From Gammaproteobacteria bacterium (lineage in GTDB: Bacteria; Pseudomonadota; Gammaproteobacteria; Tenderiales; Tenderiaceae), in the NCBI GenBank assembly GCA_027001525.1, contig JALTMR010000074.1:20625-26375 (forward strand): 5,751 nt of DNA. Direction: 5' to 3'. The position numbers and the translations under genes are program-made. The first letter of the stretch is position 1. Every line of letters starts with the position of its first letter. The notes beneath the pieces are model-generated. The model searched no databases. It was not told the origin of the DNA and saw only the letters and a list, made by a program, of their open reading frames with translations. Shown here piece after piece: positions 1-5,751 of the stretch.

Positions 1-716
1 CCGTGATGGCGCAGGCGCAGGCGCAGGGTGTGGAACGGATGCTCTGCGTCGCTATCAACCTGAAACAGTGGGACGAGATGATGGCCATTGTGCGCCGCTA
101 CCCCAATGTCTACGCCTCCGTCGGCGTTCATCCCAACGAGGATGAGGAGGAGCCCAGCCTTGATGATCTGCTCCTGCGTGCGCAAGACCCCAACGTCATC
201 GCCATCGGCGAGACCGGGCTCGACTACTTTCGCAGCGAGGGGGATCTCGACTGGCAGCGGGAGCGCTTTCGCCGCCACATCAGCGCAGCGAAAAGCTGTC
301 ACAAGCCCCTCATCATACACAGTCGTGACGCCCAGCCCGATACCCTCGACATCATGGCCGCCGAGGGAGCCGACGAGGTGGGCGGAGTGATGCACTGCTT
401 TGTGGATGATTGGCAGAGCGCCCGCCGTTCCATCGCCCTGGGTTTCTACATCTCGTTCTCCGGCATCGTCACCTTTCGCAATGCCAAAGCCTTGCAAGAG
501 GTGGCCAGACAGGTGCCGCTTGACCGTATTCTGGTGGAGACTGACTCCCCCTACCTCACCCCCATGCCTCATCGGGGCAAAACCAATCAGCCCGCTTACA
601 CCCGCCATGTGGCCGATTTTATCGCTGAATTGAAAGGGGTCAGCCCGCAAGAGGTGGCCGAGACCACCAGCAATAACTTCTTTACACTTTTTTCAGCGGC
701 TAAACGTGATGCTTAG
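1..716 (+). CDS. TatD/YcfH-family metal-dependent hydrolase (5' end cut off by window)
   Basis: This is a cytoplasmic metal-dependent hydrolase with a TIM-barrel amidohydrolase fold; family members are described as 3'-5' DNases. 237 residues are visible from the first complete codon at 3. The family is usually about 260 residues, so roughly 20-25 N-terminal residues, including the first metal-binding HxH motif, lie left of the window. Counting from the codon at 3, visible motifs are GVHP (41-44), GETGLDY with metal ligand Glu70, IIHSRDA with His106, GVMHCF with His131 and VETDSPYL with Asp181, followed by PHRGK (189-193). All later metal-site motifs are therefore intact. The segment around GFYISFSGIVTFRNA is very close to what I recall of E. 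coli YcfH, so it looks like the YcfH branch. The true start is outside the window, and the GTG/ATG codons at 3-8 should not be taken as the start. The TAG stop overlaps the stop of the convergent gene. The family is very likely; the exact paralogue is less certain. Confidence 0.93.
   Translation, partial: VMAQAQAQGVERMLCVAINLKQWDEMMAIVRRYPNVYASVGVHPNEDEEEPSLDDLLLRAQDPNVIAIGETGLDYFRSEGDLDWQRERFRRHISAAKSCHKPLIIHSRDAQPDTLDIMAAEGADEVGGVMHCFVDDWQSARRSIALGFYISFSGIVTFRNAKALQEVARQVPLDRILVETDSPYLTPMPHRGKTNQPAYTRHVADFIAELKGVSPQEVAETTSNNFFTLFSAAKRDA
9..26 (+). repeat. Three tandem GCGCAG hexamers
   Basis: Three perfect copies of GCGCAG lie in frame inside the hydrolase gene and encode Ala-Gln repeated three times. 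They sit in what should be the first helix after the missing N-terminus. The repeat unit is a multiple of three, so a copy-number change would keep the reading frame. It is short and may be chance in GC-rich coding DNA. Confidence 0.6.
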
Positions 717-718
717 CC
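698..718. repeat. Inverted repeat across the convergent stop codons
   Basis: GGCTAA at 698-703 pairs perfectly with TTAGCC at 713-718 around a 9-base loop. The right arm contains both stop codons (TAG on plus, TAA on minus). Neither strand has a T-run directly after the stem: the only T-run (688-693) lies before it on the plus strand and reads as A on the minus transcript. It is therefore not a standard intrinsic terminator. It could be a weak bidirectional hairpin or chance. Confidence 0.35.
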
Positions 719-1843
719 AATAAGCTCATCGACCAGAGCCATCGCCGCGGTAAGGTGAGATGCCGGCGTATAGAAATGGGCAGAGAATCGTACGCCACCA
801 CCACGGTGGGCGCAGATGACGTTGCGAGCCATCAGCTGTTGCTGGAGCGTGGCGTTATCGCAGCCCTTCGCCCTGAAGGTGACGATGCCGCCAAACCGCC
901 CAGGCGAGCTGTCGGTTAACAGTTGCAGGGTGGGGCGCTGCTGAATCTCGTCGATAAGACGGGCTGCGTTGGCGCTCAGCGCGGCTTCCACATTGTCCAT
1001 TCCCTGCGCCAGCAGCAACGCAATACTGGCGTCCAGAGCGTGGATGCCGAGCATATTGGGGCTGCCGCACTCAAAACGGCGGCCACTGCTGGCGATGCGC
1101 CACTGCGGGTTATCGTAATCGCCCAGCGGCTCCACCATGTGCCAGCCATACTGCGTCAGGCGCAACTCATCGCGCACTGATTTGCGGCTGTAGAACACGG
1201 CCAGCCCCTCGGGCCCCAGCATCCATTTGTGGCCGTCAGCCATGACAAAGTCGGCCTGGATGGCCTGCACATCTAACGCCACCGCGCCAAGGCTTTGAAT
1301 GGCATCGACACAAAAAAGGATCTGCTGCTGGCGACAGAACCGGCCCAGGGTCTCCAGATCGATTTTCAAACCACTGGCGTACTCGATGGAGCTGATGGAG
1401 AGCAGCCGGGTGCGGTCATCGACCTGAGCCATCAGCGCCTCTTCCGGACTGGCAGCCGAGGCCAGATCTGCCTGCCGCAGCTCGACGCCAAATTGCGCCA
1501 GGGACTCCCAGACAATGCGGTTGGAAGGAAACTCCTGGTCGCTGATGACCACATTGTCCCCCGCCTGCCAATCCAGACCGTAGGCCACAAATGACAGCGC
1601 TTCGGAGGTGTTTTTAACCAGGGCGATATCGGCGGTACTGGGCGCATTAAGCAGCGTGGCCAGGTTTCGTTTCAAGCGCTGCTCCGTTTTCATCCATTTG
1701 GGGTAGTCTTTTGCTCCAAATTCGACATTCTCCCGAGCAAAGGCTGCAACCGCCTCCTGCGCGCAGCGCGGCCAGGGCGCTACGGCAGCGTGGTTGAGGT
1801 AGATCAGTTGGTCGATATGAGGAAATTGTTGTTCGATGGTCAT
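713..1843 (-). CDS. Class V aminotransferase-fold PLP-dependent enzyme
   Basis: A 376-residue cytoplasmic PLP enzyme of the class V (NifS/SufS/isopenicillin N epimerase-like) fold. Visible motifs are YLNHAAVAPWP near residues 15-25, the phosphate-site TSEAL at 79-83, EFPSN at 104-108, FCVDAIQSLG at 177-186 with Asp180 and Gln183 as the likely cofactor contacts, ADGHKWMLGPEG at 202-213 with Lys206 as the Schiff-base lysine, and VRFSAHFYT at 351-359 with Arg352 as the likely substrate-carboxylate arginine. The loop carrying the catalytic cysteine in SufS-type desulfurases appears shortened: Cys344 is only eight residues before Arg352, and no HCAQP-like motif is present. Desulfurase activity is therefore doubtful and the substrate is unknown. 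I chose ATG at 1843 because AAAGGG lies six bases upstream. An in-frame GTG at 1858 would add five residues but has no ribosome site. It is convergent with the hydrolase gene and divergent from the binding-protein/kinase pair. Confidence 0.88.
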   Translation of the reverse strand: MTIEQQFPHIDQLIYLNHAAVAPWPRCAQEAVAAFARENVEFGAKDYPKWMKTEQRLKRNLATLLNAPSTADIALVKNTSEALSFVAYGLDWQAGDNVVISDQEFPSNRIVWESLAQFGVELRQADLASAASPEEALMAQVDDRTRLLSISSIEYASGLKIDLETLGRFCRQQQILFCVDAIQSLGAVALDVQAIQADFVMADGHKWMLGPEGLAVFYSRKSVRDELRLTQYGWHMVEPLGDYDNPQWRIASSGRRFECGSPNMLGIHALDASIALLLAQGMDNVEAALSANAARLIDEIQQRPTLQLLTDSSPGRFGGIVTFRAKGCDNATLQQQLMARNVICAHRGGGVRFSAHFYTPASHLTAAMALVDELIG

Positions 1844-1849
1844 GACCCG

Positions 1850-1855
1850 CCCTTT
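1850..1855 (-). promoter_or_regulatory. Ribosome binding site of the class V enzyme gene
   Basis: The minus strand reads AAAGGG, six bases before ATG at 1843. This decides the start in favour of ATG over the upstream GTG at 1858. The three A residues also belong to the arm of the neighbouring palindrome, so a hairpin or bound protein there could affect translation. Confidence 0.55.
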
Positions 1856-1869
1856 CACAGCCTGTGAAA
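1853..1869. promoter_or_regulatory. 17-bp perfect palindrome, candidate operator
   Basis: TTTCACAG, one C, then CTGTGAAA forms an 8-bp perfect inverted repeat. It lies just downstream of the minus-strand -10 box and just upstream of the plus-strand -35 box, where a dimeric regulator could affect both divergent units. In the minus-strand transcript it could instead form a six-pair stem (UUUCAC/GUGAAA) with a five-base loop next to the ribosome site. The TCACA/TGTGA half-sites are in the reverse order to a CRP site. The cognate regulator is not identified. Confidence 0.5.
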
Positions 1870-1874
1870 ACAGA

Positions 1875-1903
1875 TTGATAATTATACTTTTCCCTCCTAT
1901 TCT
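1875..1903 (+). promoter_or_regulatory. Sigma70-type promoter for the binding-protein/kinase pair
   Basis: The -35 box TTGATA (1875-1880, 5 of 6 matches) is separated by exactly 17 bases from the -10 box TATTCT (1898-1903, 4 of 6). Transcription would start near 1910, giving a leader of about 50 bases to the GTG at 1961 or about 24 bases to the TTG at 1934. This is a consensus match by eye, not a measured start. Confidence 0.5.
1881..1886 (-). promoter_or_regulatory. Perfect -10 box for the class V enzyme gene
   Basis: The minus strand reads TATAAT, a perfect -10 hexamer, 37 bases before ATG at 1843. The sequence 17 bases upstream is GCGATT (2 of 6 matches) and spacings of 16 or 18 are no better, so the promoter may need an activator or may be weak. 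It abuts the plus-strand -35 box, so the two promoters would compete for polymerase. Confidence 0.4.
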
Positions 1904-1926
1904 AATCGCATTTCTAGCAGGACGAA

Positions 1927-1945
1927 CCGGGTATTGACGCCCCGG
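1927..1945 (+). repeat. Short GC stem in the leader of the binding-protein gene
   Basis: CCGGG (1927-1931) pairs with CCCGG (1941-1945) around a 9-base loop that contains the alternative TTG start at 1934. If it folds in the mRNA it would disfavour the TTG start and sit upstream of the GTG at 1961. A five-pair stem in GC-rich DNA may be chance. Confidence 0.25.
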
Positions 1946-1960
1946 CCAGATGAAAACGTA

Positions 1961-2908
1961 GTGAAGTTATCCTCCCCGAAGGCAGGTGTCTGTTCTCTGC
2001 TGGCTCTGTTGCTTTCGCTGATGGCTCCGGCCCGGGCGAATGAGCCCTGTATTGCCGTCTACTACCCCAAGGCCCCCGAACCTTACAGCTCGACCTTTAG
2101 CGAAATTATCTCGGGCATTGGTGACAGTGGGTTGTGGCAGCCCGAGGCCATCGCCATTGATGACAGCGGTGGTGAGCTGCCGCTCCCCGCGACACAACAC
2201 TGCCAGGCGCAGATCGGTCTGGGGCGGATCGGCGTCAACTACGTGGCGACCCTGAGTGAGCCGCGTCCCACCGTCTTCGGCGCGATTCAGGCACCGCTGG
2301 GTGCATCCGAGAAGGCGGCGACCATCAGCCTGGTTCCCGACCCCGGTCAGGTATTGCAGCGGCTACGCCACTTTGTTCCGGCGATTCGCAATATCCACCT
2401 TCTGTTCGATGCTGAGCGAAGTGATTTTTTTGTCGCAAAAGCGAGCCAGGCCGCAGAGGCACTGGGGCTTAATTTGATTACCCACGAGTCCAGTGACGCG
2501 GAAAACAGCCTCAATCTATACCGCCAATTGCTACAGGGGCTGAACCCCGGGACCGACGCGGTGTGGATGGTCAATGGCCCCTCAGCGGCGCAAATCAACG
2601 CCGTGTTACCCATCATCCTCAAAGCGGCCTGGAAACGAAAGATTGTCGTTTTTTCCAGTCAGGCCACGCATGCCAAACGAGGGGTGCTGTTTTCCATCTG
2701 TCCCGACTACAAGGCCTTGGGGGTGGCGCTGGCCAAACAGGCTTATCGATGTCGTAAACAGCCTCAGCGCTGCCAGCCCCAGACGGTGACACCACTGAGC
2801 GCCATCAAAACAGCAGTTAACACCAAAACGGCGGCGCGGCTGGGGCTGGCACTGGACTATGAGCATGACCCTTACATCGATCTCATCTTTCCCGAGAAGT
2901 CACCATGA
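1961..2908 (+). CDS. Exported ABC-type solute-binding protein (ABC_sub_bind-like), probable sensor partner
   Basis: A 315-residue protein with a Sec signal peptide: Lys2 and Lys7, a hydrophobic core at about 8-22, and likely cleavage after Ala26 (APARA before NEP). There is no lipobox, so it should be free in the periplasm. The mature part looks like the ABC_sub_bind/COG2984 family: a lobe with LLFD at 147-150, an ASQAAEALGL helix, TDAVWMVNGPSAA at 198-210, KIVVFSSQ at 227-234, a CPDYKALGVALAKQAY segment at 247-262 and a terminal VNTKTAARLGLAL. No permease or ATPase gene is adjacent. The next gene is a sensor kinase overlapping in ATGA, which suggests a ligand-receptor role like LuxP or TorT; this is inference. 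The start is uncertain. GTG at 1961 gives the better signal peptide but has no clear ribosome site. TTG at 1934 (nine more residues) has AGGA eleven bases upstream but a longer, acidic N-region. Five cysteines remain in the mature protein (30, 81, 247, 264, 271). The ligand is unknown. Confidence 0.85.
   Translation: MKLSSPKAGVCSLLALLLSLMAPARANEPCIAVYYPKAPEPYSSTFSEIISGIGDSGLWQPEAIAIDDSGGELPLPATQHCQAQIGLGRIGVNYVATLSEPRPTVFGAIQAPLGASEKAATISLVPDPGQVLQRLRHFVPAIRNIHLLFDAERSDFFVAKASQAAEALGLNLITHESSDAENSLNLYRQLLQGLNPGTDAVWMVNGPSAAQINAVLPIILKAAWKRKIVVFSSQATHAKRGVLFSICPDYKALGVALAKQAYRCRKQPQRCQPQTVTPLSAIKTAVNTKTAARLGLALDYEHDPYIDLIFPEKSP
2894..2899 (+). promoter_or_regulatory. Weak ribosome binding site of the kinase gene
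   Basis: GAGAAG lies five bases before the kinase ATG, inside the end of the binding-protein gene. It is only a partial match to the consensus, so the kinase probably depends on translational coupling through the ATGA overlap. Confidence 0.4.
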
Positions 2909-5721
2909 CGCGTAGCGCCCCCCTGAGTTTCAAGCAACAGCTGTTCATATTGCTTGCCGCAGGCATTCTGCTTTTCTCCCTGTTGAGCGCACTGACGACC
3001 GGTTGGTTATCCAGCAAAACCATCGGCCACACGCTGACGGAGCAAGGCCTTCAGATGACCACCAATTTTGCGCGTCAGAGTGTGCTCTCTCTGTTGTATG
3101 AGGATGAGGAGAGCATTCGCGATGCTGCCGCCGTGGTGCTGAGCTTTCCCGGTGTGCAGCACTTGGCCGTCTATAACATGAGTGGAAAAGTGATCTACTC
3201 TCACGGCGCTGTCGCTCATCCGCCGCCTGCGGATACAGACCAATTTGTGCCCTTCAAGGCCCGTCTGGTGAAAGAGAGTGATGACGCCTGGTGTTTTGTT
3301 GCTGCCGTCTACGACATCCCCTCAGAACAGCTAACCCGCTCGCCTTTCGAGATCAAGGAGCAGCAGCCGGCGCAGCTGGGCTACGTGCGCCTTACCCTGG
3401 AGAAAAGCGGCCTCAAAGCCATTCAACGCACGGTGTTTCTGGAAAATCTGTTCAGTATCCTCTTGCTCGCCATCATTCTCGTGATGCTGCTTCTGCACCA
3501 CACCGGCAAATTGATCCGCCCGCTGAATAAACTCTCTTCATTGATGAAAACGTTTGGTGTTGACGGGCATCGAATTCGGGCCGCAGAGGAGGGGGCTCAA
3601 GAGGTTCGCAATATGGCCCGAGCGTTTAACTCCATGATGGCAACGCTGGAGGATCACACCAACAAGCTGGAAAAACAGAAACAGACCCTGGAACTGGAGA
3701 TCAAGGAACGCCAGCAGGTGGAGTGCCATTTAAAAGATCGGGAGACTCACCTGCGAACGGTGATCGAAAATGTGGCTGAAGGCATCATTGTGCTCAGCGA
3801 CAAGGAGCAGATCGAGTCCATCAACTCCGCCGGGTTGGCGATCTTTCACGCGACGCCCCCCCAGATGATTGGCCGCGAGCTCAGCCATTTTCTGGGCGGG
3901 CCGCAGTGCGATCTGCTCACCGACAGCGCAGGTCGCATGCTGGCCGGCATGTCGGGCATGGGGACGATAGAGGCCACGGGGTACAGCGACGCCGGGGCTG
4001 AATTTCCGCTGGAAATTTCTGTCAGCGATATGTTGATCGACGGCCACAGAAAATTCATCGTCATGGCCAGAGACATTACCCAGAGAAAGGCGCAGGAACT
4101 GGCGTTGAAAAATGCCCACGACACGGCACTCGACGCCGTGAGAGTCAAAAGTGAGTTTCTTGCCAACATGAGTCATGAAATCCGCACACCACTGAACGGC
4201 CTGCTCGGCATGATGGAACTGCTTGCTGGAACCGGCCTGAGCGCAGAGCAGAAAGAGTACAGCGATATCGCCCGTAGCTCCGGGGATGCCCTGCTGAACA
4301 TCATTAACGAAGTGCTCGATTTTTCCAAGCTGGAAGCGGGGAAAATCGAGCTGGAAAAAGTAGACTTCAACCTGATTCAGCTCCTTGAAGAAGTGGTCTG
4401 CCTCTATGCGCCCAAGGCACAGAGCAAGGGCCTGAATATATCTCTCCTCATCAGCAACCAGGTGTCGCCCCACGTCTTGGGCGATCCGGTACGAATACGC
4501 CAGATTCTGTCCAATCTCATCGACAACGCGGTGAAATTTACCGACAGCGGAGAGGTCTGCATACGCGTCGCGCCCCAACCCCACAACACTACTCAGCATC
4601 AGCATAAAGTGACCCTCATGTTTGAGGTGAACGATACCGGAATTGGTATTGATGAAAGTGCCCAGGAGAAAATATTTGGCTCATTCATCCAGGCGGATGG
4701 ATCAGCCACTCGACAATTTGGTGGCACAGGGCTGGGGTTGTCTATCGCCCGACAACTGGTGGAGCTGATGGGGGGAACGCTGGAACTGCGTTCTGTGGCG
4801 GGGCAGGGGAGTCACTTTTGTTTTACCAACAGTTTCGATATCGCCTCCTCAAGCGCGATTCCCGCAGGGGATCATGTGACCAACTACCTGTCTGAAAATA
4901 TAGAAATCGTGCTCGACAACATTGACGATACCAACGCATCGATTATTACAACCTACCTCAAATCGCTAAACATCACGCCACTGCCTCACGGCTCTGTCAC
5001 ATCCGCCGCCAGCGCACAGGGTATGCGGAATAAACTGATCGTCTTTATTGGAAACCATGACATTTATGCAAACGCAGAGGCAGCGACAAGCAAGTTGATT
5101 CAGAAAGGTTCAGCGCTGGGGATGAGAACACACTACCTGTTGCTGGTGAACATGAATGATGAGCCTGGTGAGTCGAAATACGGCACTCACATCAGCTATC
5201 TGCGAAAACCCATCCTGAAAGAGAAGTTGCGCAGGGCGCTTGAACAGTTGGTCCCCAAGAGCCTGAAGCACAAAAACATGATTAACCTCACCCGCCAGCA
5301 GCCTGATACACCGCCGACGTGTGACCAGCCGGCGCACCGCTCACCGAAAATATTGCTGGCTGAAGACAATCAGATAAACCAAAAACTCACCTTGAAAATG
5401 CTCTCCAAAATGGGTTACCAGGCGACAGTGGCCAACAATGGTCTCGAAGTGATCGCCGCTTTGGGCCGGTCAAAATACGACCTGGTACTCATGGATTGCC
5501 AGATGCCCGAAATGGATGGCTATCAAGCCACCAGCATCATCCGAAACACGCCGGATCAAAACCAGAACGTTACCATTATCGCTGTCACCGGCAACGCCCT
5601 GAGCCATGACAGGGACAAATGCCTCAACGCCGGCATCGATGACTATCTGGCCAAACCGTTTAAATACAGCACCTTGAACGTCGTTATTGAAAAATGGTTA
5701 AACATCGAGACAGTCGTCTAG
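2905..5721 (+). CDS. Membrane hybrid histidine kinase: HAMP, PAS, HisKA, HATPase, degenerate receiver, receiver
   Basis: A 938-residue inner-membrane sensor kinase. TM1 is at about 12-34, followed by a periplasmic domain of about 145 residues (35-180, possibly CHASE/Cache-like), then TM2 at 181-198. HAMP is at about 199-250 (LIRPL), then a coiled coil at 245-280 and PAS at about 282-395 ending in ARDITQRK. HisKA carries MSHEIRTPLNG with phospho-acceptor His424. The HATPase has N-box Asn537/Asn541, G1 box DTGIGI (577-582), F-box near 591-594 and G2 box GGTGLG (606-611). A degenerate receiver at about 665-785 lacks the phospho-acceptor Asp but keeps Lys768. The last domain (814-933) is an intact receiver with Glu820/Asp821, phospho-acceptor Asp864, Thr895 and Lys917. 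No Hpt domain follows. The layout resembles BarA or TorS without the Hpt and with an added PAS. It starts within the stop of the binding-protein gene, so the pair is probably one operon and that protein may be its periplasmic input. Orthology to a named kinase is not claimed. Confidence 0.95.
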   Translation: MTRSAPLSFKQQLFILLAAGILLFSLLSALTTGWLSSKTIGHTLTEQGLQMTTNFARQSVLSLLYEDEESIRDAAAVVLSFPGVQHLAVYNMSGKVIYSHGAVAHPPPADTDQFVPFKARLVKESDDAWCFVAAVYDIPSEQLTRSPFEIKEQQPAQLGYVRLTLEKSGLKAIQRTVFLENLFSILLLAIILVMLLLHHTGKLIRPLNKLSSLMKTFGVDGHRIRAAEEGAQEVRNMARAFNSMMATLEDHTNKLEKQKQTLELEIKERQQVECHLKDRETHLRTVIENVAEGIIVLSDKEQIESINSAGLAIFHATPPQMIGRELSHFLGGPQCDLLTDSAGRMLAGMSGMGTIEATGYSDAGAEFPLEISVSDMLIDGHRKFIVMARDITQRKAQELALKNAHDTALDAVRVKSEFLANMSHEIRTPLNGLLGMMELLAGTGLSAEQKEYSDIARSSGDALLNIINEVLDFSKLEAGKIELEKVDFNLIQLLEEVVCLYAPKAQSKGLNISLLISNQVSPHVLGDPVRIRQILSNLIDNAVKFTDSGEVCIRVAPQPHNTTQHQHKVTLMFEVNDTGIGIDESAQEKIFGSFIQADGSATRQFGGTGLGLSIARQLVELMGGTLELRSVAGQGSHFCFTNSFDIASSSAIPAGDHVTNYLSENIEIVLDNIDDTNASIITTYLKSLNITPLPHGSVTSAASAQGMRNKLIVFIGNHDIYANAEAATSKLIQKGSALGMRTHYLLLVNMNDEPGESKYGTHISYLRKPILKEKLRRALEQLVPKSLKHKNMINLTRQQPDTPPTCDQPAHRSPKILLAEDNQINQKLTLKMLSKMGYQATVANNGLEVIAALGRSKYDLVLMDCQMPEMDGYQATSIIRNTPDQNQNVTIIAVTGNALSHDRDKCLNAGIDDYLAKPFKYSTLNVVIEKWLNIETVV

Positions 5722-5751
5722 TGGTCCATGCGGGAAGTTCTGTTACTAGGG
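5722..5751 (+). other. 30 bases after the kinase stop, nothing assignable
   Basis: No hairpin, T-run or convincing ribosome site with a start can be seen in these 30 bases. The operon may continue to the right, for example to a response regulator or Hpt protein, but nothing here shows it. Confidence 0.3.

Noticed and set aside
685..720. Intrinsic terminator between the hydrolase and PLP-enzyme genes
   Set aside because: The six-pair stem has no T-run after it on either strand; the T-run at 688-693 precedes the stem.
923..1594. Plus-strand open frames opposite the class V enzyme gene
   Set aside because: They are short, mutually out of frame, without ribosome sites, and antisense to a gene with clear family motifs.
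713..1843. Calling the PLP enzyme a cysteine desulfurase or selenocysteine lyase (sufS/csdA)
   Set aside because: No HCAQP-like catalytic cysteine loop can be seen and no suf/isc/csd genes are adjacent.
1844..1858. GTG start at 1858 for the class V enzyme
   Set aside because: No ribosome site precedes it, it lies within the palindrome, and ATG at 1843 has AAAGGG at good spacing.
1853..1869. CRP-type site (TGTGA/TCACA half-sites)
   Set aside because: The half-sites occur in the reverse order and only three bases apart, unlike TGTGA-N6-TCACA.
1875..1888. FNR box starting at TTGAT
   Set aside because: Only one half-site is present; the second half should read ATCAA but reads ATACT.
3730..4605. 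Long open frame of 291 codons on the minus strand, opposite the kinase PAS/HisKA region
   Set aside because: It lies fully antisense to a strongly supported multidomain kinase, its translation shows no recognisable domain, and long antisense frames are common in GC-rich coding DNA.

Overview
The window reads as ordinary chromosomal DNA from a gammaproteobacterium. GC is fairly high (a hand count gives about 62% at 121-240), the TatD-type protein resembles the YcfH branch, and the long kinase has a BarA/TorS-like multidomain layout. The genus cannot be fixed from this sequence. No mobile element, tRNA, rRNA or CRISPR array was seen.

Layout: (1) 1-716, plus strand: the 3' part of a TatD/YcfH-family metal-dependent hydrolase, cut by the left window edge. 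(2) 713-1843, minus strand: a complete class V (NifS-like fold) PLP-dependent enzyme, convergent with tatD; the two stop codons overlap. (3) 1844-1960: a short divergent regulatory region with a good sigma70-type promoter facing right, a perfect TATAAT box facing left, and a 17-bp perfect palindrome beside them. (4) 1961-2908, plus strand: an exported solute-binding protein of the ABC_sub_bind type. (5) 2905-5721, plus strand: a 938-residue membrane hybrid histidine kinase (TM, periplasmic domain, TM, HAMP, coiled coil, PAS, HisKA, HATPase, degenerate receiver, intact receiver). (6) 5722-5751: 30 bases with no assignable feature.

The most interesting unit is the pair 1961-5721. The binding-protein gene ends and the kinase gene starts in an ATGA overlap, and no transporter permease or ATPase gene is visible. 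This suggests the binding protein serves as a periplasmic ligand receptor for the kinase (compare LuxP/LuxQ and TorT/TorS), not as part of a transporter. The kinase carries an intact receiver but no Hpt domain, so phosphate must leave through a separate Hpt protein or another partner outside the window. The ligand is unknown. The divergent class V enzyme shares the regulatory region and may be co-regulated, but this is inference only.
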